Assembly (NCBI GenBank): GCA_964472495.1
Contig: CAYYLD010000015.1
Location: 1-11,854, forward strand
Length of the DNA stretch: 11,854 nt
Reading direction: 5' to 3'
Source: CAYXST01 sp964472495
GTDB lineage: Bacteria; Patescibacteriota; Minisyncoccia; Portnoybacterales; UBA2143
In this document: in pieces, positions 6,575 through 11,854 of the stretch
Numbering within the stretch: the stretch's first letter is position 1
Layout of the letters: every line of letters starts with the position of its first letter
Notes under the pieces: model-generated
Databases searched by the model: none
Told to the model about the DNA's origin: nothing
What the model saw: the letters and a program-made list of their open reading frames with translations, nothing else
Program-made: the position numbers and the translations under genes

Positions 6575-6648
6575 GTCGTAAGCTGAAATTGAACCGGCTT
6601 AAGCTTATCATCTGAACAAGTTCTAATATCGTCTACGGCCCCCAGCCA
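6575..6648 (+). repeat. Boundary element copy D
   Basis: A 74-base element starting 2 bases after the MazG-like stop codon and ending in CCCAGCCA (6641-6648). The left end GTCGTA (6575-6580) pairs with TACGGC (6634-6639), with one G-T pair. CGTAAG near the left end is shared with copy C. GTTCTAATATCGTCTACG in the right part aligns with GTTCGAACGTCGTCCACG of copy C. It marks the border between the accessory blocks and the core genes. Confidence 0.6.
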
Positions 6649-6654
6649 AGAAAC

Positions 6655-6680
6655 AAAAATGACTTAATTAGTCATTTTTT
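6655..6680. terminator. Bidirectional intrinsic terminator
   Basis: AAAAATGACT and AGTCATTTTT form a perfect 10-base stem around a 5-base loop (TAATT), with T-runs on both strands. It lies between boundary element D and the HtrA promoter, and so would isolate the accessory array from the core genes. Confidence 0.75.
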
Positions 6681-6691
6681 GGTTGGTTTTT

Positions 6692-6720
6692 TTGACAAAG
6701 AATCTTTTTTTTGTTAGAAT
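6692..6720 (+). promoter_or_regulatory. Strong promoter of the HtrA gene and possibly the ribosomal run
   Basis: TTGACA (6692-6697, perfect -35), a 17-base spacer, and TAGAAT (6715-6720) preceded by TGT, giving a TGn-extended -10. The ATG at 6729 begins 9 bases after the -10, so the mRNA would be leaderless or have 1-3 leading bases. It is the best protein-gene promoter in the window and may drive the genes through khpA. Confidence 0.8.
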
Positions 6721-6728
6721 ATTAAAGA

Positions 6729-8003
6729 ATGAAAAAGAAATTAGCCAGGACCAAATTAGATTTAAGAGAAACCGTTGTTCTAACCATTGTGGTTAGTTTT
6801 TTAACGGCTGCTTTGACCGGCTTTTTGGCTGGTAATTTGGGCTACCAATTAATCAAAGGCTCTCAACTGACTGGGTCAATCAATCAGTTGCTGACCCAAA
6901 AAGAAAACTCAAAGGCGGCTCTCAGTCAAGAGGAGGCGGTGATCCAAGCGGTCAAAGAAGCTTCGCCGGCCGTGGTCAGTATTATCGTCACCAAGGATTT
7001 ACCGGTCATGGAACAATACTATCAAGAGTACAATCCTTTTGAAGGGGATGAATTTTTTGAACAATTCTTCGGTGAAGATTTCTTTTCACCGTTTAGTTTT
7101 CAAATCCCTCAATACCGCCAGAAGGGAATTGAAAAAAGAGAGATTGGTGGCGGAACTGGCTTTATCGTTTCCTCTGACGGTTTAATTTTAACCAATAAGC
7201 ACGTTGTCTCTGACCAGGAAGCTGATTATACGGTTTTGACTAATGAGGGAGAAAGAATTGAGGCCCAGGTTTTAGCTCGCGACCCGATAGAAGATATCGC
7301 CATTTTAAAAATTGCCCGGATTGATTTGCCGGTAGTTACCTTAGGCGATTCTGATAGTTTGGCTATTGGTCAGACGGTTATTGCCATTGGCAATGCCTTG
7401 GGCGAGTTTAGAAACACGGTCAGTTTAGGAGTCATTTCTGGTCTGAGGCGTTCCATTGTGGCTAGTAGTGGTTTTGGCCAAAGCGAACAGCTTTCGGAAG
7501 TTATCCAGACCGATGCGGCTATTAATCAAGGTAATTCCGGCGGCCCTTTACTTAATCTTAAAGGCCAGGCCATTGGTATTAATGTGGCTATGGCCCAGGG
7601 AGCGGAGAATATTGGTTTTGCCTTACCGATTAATAAGGCCAGGCGGGCTCTTGACCAAATTAAACAACAAGGTAAAATTAGTTATCCCTTTTTAGGGGTT
7701 CGTTATTTGTTGATTACTCCGGCTATTCAACGAGAAAATAATTTAGCCGTTGATTACGGGGCTTTGATTGTTCGGGGCGAGAATCCGGAAGATTCAGCTG
7801 TTGTCCCGGGCGGTCCGGCTGCTCAAGCTGGTTTAGTTGAAAATGATGTTATTCTGGAAATTGACGGCCAACAGATTAATTCAGATAATTCTTTAGCTGA
7901 GTTAATTCAGAAACATTGGGTCGGTGATACGGTTGAGTTAAAGATATTACACGAAGGGGAGGAAAAAGTAGTTGGAGTTGAGCTAACTGAAAGGAGTCGG
8001 TAA
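6729..8003 (+). CDS. htrA: HtrA/DegP-type serine protease with one PDZ domain
   Basis: A 424-residue S1C-family protease anchored by one N-terminal helix (about 17-38), with the rest outside the membrane, where such enzymes degrade or chaperone misfolded proteins. The triad is complete: H158 in LTNKHVV, D189 in IEDIAIL, and S270 in GNSGGP. The oxyanion segment QGNSGGPLLN is canonical. An acidic, Phe-rich insert (about 100-125, FEGDEFFEQFFGEDFF) before the protease core is typical of many bacterial HtrAs and may be a regulatory loop. A single PDZ domain follows (about 321-420), with GGPAAQAGL-ENDVILEIDGQQI. The start is set by the promoter ending at 6720. The rpmF start codon is 4 bases after the stop, and the rpmF ribosome site lies inside this gene. 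It is the first core gene to the right of the accessory array. Confidence 0.95.
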   Translation: MKKKLARTKLDLRETVVLTIVVSFLTAALTGFLAGNLGYQLIKGSQLTGSINQLLTQKENSKAALSQEEAVIQAVKEASPAVVSIIVTKDLPVMEQYYQEYNPFEGDEFFEQFFGEDFFSPFSFQIPQYRQKGIEKREIGGGTGFIVSSDGLILTNKHVVSDQEADYTVLTNEGERIEAQVLARDPIEDIAILKIARIDLPVVTLGDSDSLAIGQTVIAIGNALGEFRNTVSLGVISGLRRSIVASSGFGQSEQLSEVIQTDAAINQGNSGGPLLNLKGQAIGINVAMAQGAENIGFALPINKARRALDQIKQQGKISYPFLGVRYLLITPAIQRENNLAVDYGALIVRGENPEDSAVVPGGPAAQAGLVENDVILEIDGQQINSDNSLAELIQKHWVGDTVELKILHEGEEKVVGVELTERSR

Positions 8004-8006
8004 AAT

Positions 8007-8294
8007 ATGGCTGTCCCCAAGCAAAAACATACTAAATCAAGAAGAAATAAAAAACGTTCTCATCACGCTCTGAAGAAGAAGTATTTTTCCGTTTGTCCTA
8101 AGTGCGGCGCGTCAGTTTTGCCTCACCAGCTTTGTTGGAATTGCGGCACTTACGCCGGCCGAGAAACAGTTGATGTTTTAGCCAAATTAACTAAGAAAGA
8201 AAGGAAAAAGAAAGAAAAAGAAATGGCCGCCCAGGAGGAAAAAGGACAAACCAAGGAGAAAGATTTGAGCATGGAAGAGTTGTCTAAAAAATAA
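8007..8294 (+). CDS. rpmF: 50S ribosomal protein L32 with C-terminal extension
   Basis: L32 of the large ribosomal subunit. The N-terminus MAVPKQKHTKSRRNKKRSHHAL is the family signature (MAVPKxKxSKsRrxxRrah). A zinc ribbon is intact: C30, C33, C43 and C46. The usual protein ends near residue 57-60; here 95 residues are encoded, and residues about 58-95 form a Lys/Glu-rich, low-complexity tail likely to be helical or disordered. AAGGAG at 7991-7996, ten bases before the ATG, is one of the few clear Shine-Dalgarno sites among the core genes. The gene follows HtrA by 3 bases and precedes nusB by 11 bases, so all three are probably cotranscribed. Confidence 0.95.
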   Translation: MAVPKQKHTKSRRNKKRSHHALKKKYFSVCPKCGASVLPHQLCWNCGTYAGRETVDVLAKLTKKERKKKEKEMAAQEEKGQTKEKDLSMEELSKK

Positions 8295-8305
8295 GCAAAT
8301 ATTTT

Positions 8306-8743
8306 ATGGCTAACCGTCATTTATGCCGTTCCATTACTATGCAGTCCCTTTATGAATGGGATTTTAAAGGCAAGAGACCGGACCAGTTAGATGAAATCGT
8401 CGAACGTAATCTTAAGGAATTCGCGCCTGGATTAGAAGACAGTCAATTTGTTTGGCGGCTAATCAAGGGAGTGATTAAATACTCTCCCCAGATAGATAAG
8501 ATTATTGAGAAGTCGGCTCCCGAGTGGCCCTTAGAGCAGATTACCATTATTGACCGCAATGTCTTGAGAATCGGTCTTTACGAACTTCTTTTTGGTGACC
8601 GTCAGGAAGTGCCGCCAAAAGTGGCTATTAACGAGGCAATCGAATTGGCCAAGACCTTTGGCGGTGAGTCTTCGGGTAAATTTATTAACGGCGTTTTGGG
8701 GACAGTTTACCGGGAGATTGGCGAGCCGGGTAAAAACGAATAA
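8306..8743 (+). CDS. nusB: Transcription antitermination factor NusB
   Basis: A 145-residue all-helical NusB. It starts with the RNA-binding arm (ANRHLCRSITMQSLYEWDF) and keeps the family core: DxxI-EKSAPEWPLEQITIIDRNVLRIGLYELLF, then VAINEAIELAKTFGGESSGKFINGVLG. With ribosomal protein S10, NusB binds boxA RNA in the rRNA leader and helps RNA polymerase read through the rRNA operon. The candidate boxA lies in this same window at 11411. Length is normal for the family. The ATG at 8306 lies 11 bases after rpmF with no visible Shine-Dalgarno sequence. A strong hairpin sits in the gap to rnc. Confidence 0.95.
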   Translation: MANRHLCRSITMQSLYEWDFKGKRPDQLDEIVERNLKEFAPGLEDSQFVWRLIKGVIKYSPQIDKIIEKSAPEWPLEQITIIDRNVLRIGLYELLFGDRQEVPPKVAINEAIELAKTFGGESSGKFINGVLGTVYREIGEPGKNE

Positions 8744-8747
8744 TCAG

Positions 8748-8810
8748 AATGGTCAATGACTAAATTCTAATGAATCCTTTGTAATCATTGGTGCTTAGTC
8801 AGTGGTCATT
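8748..8810 (+). promoter_or_regulatory. Long hairpin between nusB and rnc, possible RNase III processing site
   Basis: The arms 8748-8763 (AATGGTCAATGACTAA) and 8795-8810 (TTAGTCAGTGGTCATT) pair at 13 of 16 positions, plus a G-T pair. Inside, CTAATGA (8767-8773... ending at 8773) pairs with TCATTGG (8785-8791) with one G-T. The result is an interrupted stem ending 8 bases before the rnc ATG. No T-run follows directly, so terminator function is doubtful. Processing by RNase III itself, as in the E. coli rnc leader, is inference. Confidence 0.55.
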
Positions 8811-8818
8811 AAAATTTG

Positions 8819-9505
8819 ATGAACTTATCTTCTCTTGAAAAAACTATCGGCGTCAAGTTTAATGATAAGAATCTACTTAAGCAGGCCTTGGTTCACCGTT
8901 CTTATTTGAACGAAAATCCGGATTTTCACTTGGCCGATAATGAGCGATTAGAATTCTTAGGCGATGCTGTCTTGGAATTAATCGTCACCGAATATCTCTA
9001 CCGCAACTATCCTAATCCGGAGGGAGAATTGACCAACTGGCGAGCCGCTTTAGTCAATGCTAAAATGTTATCCGAAATAGCCAGCCGCTTGAAGGTGAAT
9101 GATTACTTGCTTCTCAGTCGCGGCGAAGCAAAAGATACCGGTCGGGCTCGTCAATATATTATGGCTAACGCCTTTGAAGCATTAATCGGGGCAATTTATT
9201 TAGACCAGGACTATCAAAAGACAGCCCAATTCATTGAAAAAAAGGTCCTCCAAGAATTACCGCGGATTATCAAGCAGAAACTTTACCAAGACCCCAAGAG
9301 TCGTTTTCAGGAAGAAGCCCAGGACAGATATGGTATCACCCCGGTTTATGAAGTAATTAAAGAATGGGGTCCTGACCATGCCAAACAATTTGTTGTCGGC
9401 CTCTATCTTAATCAAGAATTGGTCGCTCAGGGTCAAGGCGCTTCTAAGCAGGAAGCCCAGGAAAAAGCTGCCCAGGCTGCTTTGGAAGAGAAGGGCTGGC
9501 AATAA
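8819..9505 (+). CDS. rnc: Ribonuclease III
   Basis: A 228-residue double-strand-specific endonuclease that cuts rRNA precursors and structured mRNAs. The catalytic domain carries NERLEFLGDAVL (41-52) with E42, E45 and D49 as expected metal ligands. A second site is MANAFEALIGAIYLD (115-129), where E120 is the catalytic Glu; N117 stands where E. coli has Asp114, a change also found in other bacteria. A double-stranded RNA-binding domain follows (about 158-227: DPKSRFQEEAQ, then TPVYEV, then GQGASKQEAQEKAAQAAL). ATG 8819 is chosen over the adjoining in-frame TTG at 8816, which would add one residue. There is no Shine-Dalgarno site; a hairpin ends 8 bases upstream. rpsP starts 15 bases downstream. 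Confidence 0.95.
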   Translation: MNLSSLEKTIGVKFNDKNLLKQALVHRSYLNENPDFHLADNERLEFLGDAVLELIVTEYLYRNYPNPEGELTNWRAALVNAKMLSEIASRLKVNDYLLLSRGEAKDTGRARQYIMANAFEALIGAIYLDQDYQKTAQFIEKKVLQELPRIIKQKLYQDPKSRFQEEAQDRYGITPVYEVIKEWGPDHAKQFVVGLYLNQELVAQGQGASKQEAQEKAAQAALEEKGWQ

Positions 9506-9520
9506 AATCTAATTTAAATT

Positions 9521-10096
9521 ATGCTTATCATTCGTTTAGTTAGAACAGGTAAAAAAAACGCTCCCAGCTTCCGGTTGGTTTTGGTTAAAAAAACTGCTCC
9601 GCCTAAAAGCGGCCGTTTTTTGGAAGTCTTGGGTAGTTATAATCCGAGGCGGCTGGTTAAAAAGGGAGCCACTTCCGGTAAGAAAGAGATTAATCTGAAA
9701 ACGGAACGGATAAAACACTGGCTTTCCCAAGGAGTCAAAACTTCTGGAACGGTTCATAATTTATTAGTCGGTCAGGGATTAATTAAAGGACCAAAGATTA
9801 AAAAGAAGATAAAAGTTAAAAAAGGGAAAGAGACGGAAGAGGCGAAGGAGGCCCAAGAGTCAGCCGAATCTCGGCTGGTCGGAGAGACCGTTGAAGAAAA
9901 AGAATCGGTTGTCGAAGAGAAAGAAGGAGAAAAAAAAGAAAAAATAGTTAAAAAAAAGAAAAAGATAAAGGAAAAGGTTGAAGAAGCCAAAGAAGATAAA
10001 AAATCAGAAAGGACAGTCAAGCCGGAACAGAAACCGGAACAAAAAGAAGTCGGTCTTGACAAATCAGCGGAAAAGAGTAAAATAGAAAAAGAGTAG
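9521..10096 (+). CDS. rpsP: 30S ribosomal protein S16 with long charged tail
   Basis: S16, an assembly protein of the small ribosomal subunit. Residues 1-90 are the family core: MLIIRLVRTGKKNAPSFRLV, then GRFLEVLGSYNPR (31-43), then TERIKHWLSQGVKTSGTVHNLL (61-82). Residues 91-191 form a second half not present in ordinary S16 (about 80-90 residues). It is almost wholly Lys, Glu, Ala, Ser and Val, with runs of Lys, and would be a long charged helix or disordered tail. The tail is in frame and keeps codon use suited to coding, so it seems real rather than a read-through. The start ATG is 15 bases after rnc, without a Shine-Dalgarno site. khpA follows after 58 bases. rimM, usual between S16 and TrmD genes, is not present. 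Confidence 0.95.
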   Translation: MLIIRLVRTGKKNAPSFRLVLVKKTAPPKSGRFLEVLGSYNPRRLVKKGATSGKKEINLKTERIKHWLSQGVKTSGTVHNLLVGQGLIKGPKIKKKIKVKKGKETEEAKEAQESAESRLVGETVEEKESVVEEKEGEKKEKIVKKKKKIKEKVEEAKEDKKSERTVKPEQKPEQKEVGLDKSAEKSKIEKE

Positions 10097-10154
10097 CAGT
10101 TATTCAGAAGGTCGAGCTGCTATGAATAAGAATAAGTAAGTACTATTAAAACCT

Positions 10155-10490
10155 ATGGCAAAGGCAAATGTTGATCAGGAATTCTTAGAGTTCGTTATCA
10201 AGGCCATTGTTGATAATCCTAATGACGTTAAAGTCAGTCGGGATATTGACGAAATGGGAGTTCTCTTAACTCTTAAGGTACATCCCGAAGATATGGGCAA
10301 GATAATCGGACGTCAGGGTTCTACGGCCAAGGCGATTCGGACGATTCTTCGGATAATTGGCACTAAAAACAATGCCCGGATTAATCTTAAAATCGAAGAG
10401 CCAGCCGGCGGTAGAGCTCCAGCCAGAGCAGCTGCTTCTGAAGAAGCCAAGAAAGGCGTTGATGAAGTAGTTGATGAATTGAAACTGTAA
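10155..10490 (+). CDS. khpA: KH-domain RNA-binding protein KhpA
   Basis: A small single-KH-domain RNA-binding protein. The KH signature is clear: VSRDIDEMGVLLTLKVHPEDMGKIIGRQG, with GRQG at 52-55 as the GxxG loop, then STAKAIRTILRIIG. It was long annotated as the YlqC/KH protein next to rpsP, and in other bacteria KhpA pairs with KhpB and affects cell division and RNA metabolism. The usual length is 75-80 residues; here 111, with an extra Ala/Gly/Glu-rich tail after residue 82. Position between rpsP and trmD matches the common bacterial order. No Shine-Dalgarno site is visible. An intrinsic terminator lies 26 bases after the stop. Confidence 0.93.
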   Translation: MAKANVDQEFLEFVIKAIVDNPNDVKVSRDIDEMGVLLTLKVHPEDMGKIIGRQGSTAKAIRTILRIIGTKNNARINLKIEEPAGGRAPARAAASEEAKKGVDEVVDELKL

Positions 10491-10516
10491 AAACTGATTA
10501 CCTTTTACAGCAAGGC

Positions 10517-10551
10517 AAAAACTGTGCTACTCTATAAGTAGGGCAGTTTTT
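10517..10551. terminator. Intrinsic terminator between khpA and trmD
   Basis: AAAAACTG (10517-10524) pairs with CAGTTTTT (10544-10551), and inside it CTACT pairs with AGTAG around CTATA. The A-run and T-run on the two sides allow action in both directions. It would end or attenuate the run starting at HtrA, leaving trmD to partial read-through or an unseen promoter. Confidence 0.7.
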
Positions 10552-10565
10552 GTTTATCAGAGTTT

Positions 10566-11246
10566 ATGCGATTTGATATAATCACAATTTTCCCGGGAAT
10601 CTTTGACTCCTATTTTAAGGAGTCAATTATTAAAAGAGCCCGGCAAAAAAAGCTGGTTAAAATAAATATTCATAATTTGCGCGATTATACCAATGATAAG
10701 CGTCGAACGGTTGATGACCGACCTTATGGCGGCGGTTTCGGCATGGTTTTAATGGTTGAGCCGATTTATCAGGCAGTTAAAGCGATTAAAAAAAAGTCGC
10801 CGGCAAAAAAGTCAAGAGCTGCCTCCGGAGAAGGAAAAGTAATTTTGTTATCAGCCAAAGGGAAAAAATTTGACCAGCCGATGGCCCGTCGCTTGGCTAA
10901 ATTAGACCAAATTATTCTGATTTGCGGTCGTTATGAAGGCGTTGATGAACGAGTAGCCAAATATATTGCTGACGAAGAGATTTCCATTGGCGACTATATT
11001 TTAACCGGTGGTGAGTTGCCGGCTATGGTCGTGGTTGATACAATCAGTCGGTTAGTTCCAGGGGTGATTACAGAAGGGTCTTTAAAAGAAGAAAGTTTTA
11101 ATAAAAGTGATGGACACAGAGAATATCCTCAATATACTCGGCCGGAGACGATAATCATTGGTGGAAAAAAGAGGAACATTCCCAAGGTGCTTTTATCCGG
11201 CAACCATCAAAAGATTAAAGAATGGCAGAAGAAGTGTTCCAAGTAG
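10566..11246 (+). CDS. trmD: tRNA (guanine-N1-)-methyltransferase TrmD
   Basis: TrmD methylates G37 of tRNAs next to the anticodon, using S-adenosylmethionine, and prevents frameshifting. It is a SPOUT knotted methyltransferase. The N-terminal MRFDIITIFPGIF, the loop VDDRPYGGGFGMVLM (49-63), the knot ILICGRYEGVDERV (117-130) and SIGDYILTGGELPAMVV (140-156), and YPQYTRPE (187-194) are all characteristic. Two features are odd. The conserved Asp of the DSF motif, proposed as the catalytic base in E. coli/Haemophilus TrmD, appears as Glu (EESF, 175-178). The protein ends at 226 residues, shortly after SGNHQKIKEWQ, lacking the RPxLL-type tail of longer homologues. The TAG stop is 2 bases before a large palindromic element. 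A short Lys/Ser-rich insert lies at 76-90. No Shine-Dalgarno site. rplS does not follow. Confidence 0.94.
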   Translation: MRFDIITIFPGIFDSYFKESIIKRARQKKLVKINIHNLRDYTNDKRRTVDDRPYGGGFGMVLMVEPIYQAVKAIKKKSPAKKSRAASGEGKVILLSAKGKKFDQPMARRLAKLDQIILICGRYEGVDERVAKYIADEEISIGDYILTGGELPAMVVVDTISRLVPGVITEGSLKEESFNKSDGHREYPQYTRPETIIIGGKKRNIPKVLLSGNHQKIKEWQKKCSK

Positions 11247-11248
11247 CC

Positions 11249-11366
11249 TCCGGGGCGTCCCTTTTTTATATAAAGGGTTGCCATTGAGGATCACGCCCTC
11301 GCCTTTAGCGAGGACGTGTCCGAAAGGGCGACCCTTTGAGGGTGTATAAAAAAGGGACGCCCCGGA
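11249..11366. repeat. 118-bp nested palindromic element between trmD and 16S rRNA
   Basis: The outer arms 11249-11270 and 11345-11366 are a perfect 22-base inverted repeat (beginning TCCGGGGCGTCCC, with T6 near the inner end). Inside, AAAGGGTTGCC (11272-11282) pairs with GGCGACCCTTT (11327-11337) with one G-T. At the centre CACG-(C)-CCTCGC pairs with GCGAGG-(A)-CGTG around CTTTA (11303-11307). No T-run follows the closing arm on either strand, so it is not a standard terminator. It may be a MITE-like insertion or a structured RNA. No target-site duplication was seen. Confidence 0.75.
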
Positions 11367-11376
11367 ATATCTGGAA

Positions 11377-11405
11377 TTGACAAGAGTTTCCAAACGAGAT
11401 AAGAT
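11377..11405 (+). promoter_or_regulatory. rRNA operon promoter
   Basis: TTGACA (11377-11382, perfect -35), a 17-base spacer, and TAAGAT (11400-11405, 4 of 6). A GATAAT at 11403-11408 is an alternative -10 but with a 20-base spacer. It lies 63-90 bases before the 16S gene, after the palindromic element. Confidence 0.7.
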
Positions 11406-11410
11406 AATAA

Positions 11411-11423
11411 CGCTCTTTGATAA
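11411..11423 (+). promoter_or_regulatory. boxA-like antitermination site
   Basis: CGCTCTTTGATAA resembles the rRNA boxA consensus TGCTCTTTAACAA. boxA RNA is bound by NusB with S10; nusB lies in this window. The match sits at or next to the expected transcription start, closer than usual. Confidence 0.5.
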
Positions 11424-11430
11424 TTAAATA

Positions 11431-11454
11431 ACAATTGCAATTTTGTGCAGTTGT
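11431..11454 (+). other. Hairpin in the 16S leader
   Basis: ACAATTGCA pairs with TGCAGTTGT (9 pairs, one G-T) around a 6-base loop, 14 bases before the 16S start. It could be a local leader hairpin; the long processing stem that joins leader and trailer cannot be judged because the 16S 3' end is outside the window. Confidence 0.5.
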
Positions 11455-11467
11455 CCCAAATAATTAT

Positions 11468-11854
<387 letters not shown>

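Noticed and set aside
9772..10062. Ser/Phe-rich minus-strand frame of 96 residues
   Set aside because: It is the shadow of the Lys/Glu-rich S16 tail (AAA/GAA codons read as TTT/TTC).
148..11246. UGA recoding as in Gracilibacteria/SR1
   Set aside because: No intact gene ends in TGA, which prompted the check, but all known families here reach normal length without in-frame TGA, so the standard bacterial code suffices.
11249..11366. Simple intrinsic terminator for trmD
   Set aside because: No T-run follows the closing arm on either strand; the T6 is in the opening arm.

Overview
The window reads as a chromosomal segment of a Patescibacteria (CPR) bacterium, probably of the Parcubacteria group. 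The main evidence is the 5' end of a 16S rRNA gene at the right edge. It carries the Parcubacteria-like stretch GCGCGGATAAGGCATGCAAG after the 27F site and a long extra helix in V1. Ribosomal proteins with long Lys/Glu-rich tails, compact genes and near-absence of Shine-Dalgarno sites fit the same picture. This placement is inferred from remembered signatures, not from a database search.

Left half (1-6650), accessory region. All intact genes point rightward. Four copies of a boundary element ending in CCCAGCCA (ends at 8, 4359, 4915 and 6648) split the region into three blocks. Block 1 is a DUF3160 protein plus a CapA-like metallophosphatase, both membrane anchored and very AT-rich. Block 2 is a single Nudix hydrolase. 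Block 3 holds a small unknown gene, a seven-helix membrane protein, a gene-free stretch with two related palindromic units and a decayed serine recombinase on the minus strand, and a MazG-like pyrophosphohydrolase. In two cases the element starts only 2-4 bases after the stop codon. The layout resembles a gene-cassette array, but no intact integrase is in the window and the element does not match the classical integron attC consensus.

Right half (6650-11250), core region. A bidirectional terminator and a strong extended -10 promoter separate the array from an HtrA-type protease, followed by rpmF, nusB, rnc, rpsP, khpA and trmD in one tightly spaced run. These serve translation, rRNA antitermination and processing, and tRNA modification. 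rimM and rplS, which often accompany rpsP and trmD, are absent. A long hairpin sits just before rnc, an intrinsic terminator before trmD, and a 118-bp nested palindrome abuts the trmD stop codon.

Right edge (11377-11854). An rRNA promoter, a boxA-like antitermination site and the first ~390 bases of 16S rRNA. NusB, encoded 3 kb upstream, is the expected boxA binder, and RNase III from the same run is the expected processor of the rRNA precursor.

Three genes (DUF3160, MazG-like, HtrA) have an extended -10 element ending 7-9 bases before the ATG and no Shine-Dalgarno site, which suggests leaderless mRNAs.
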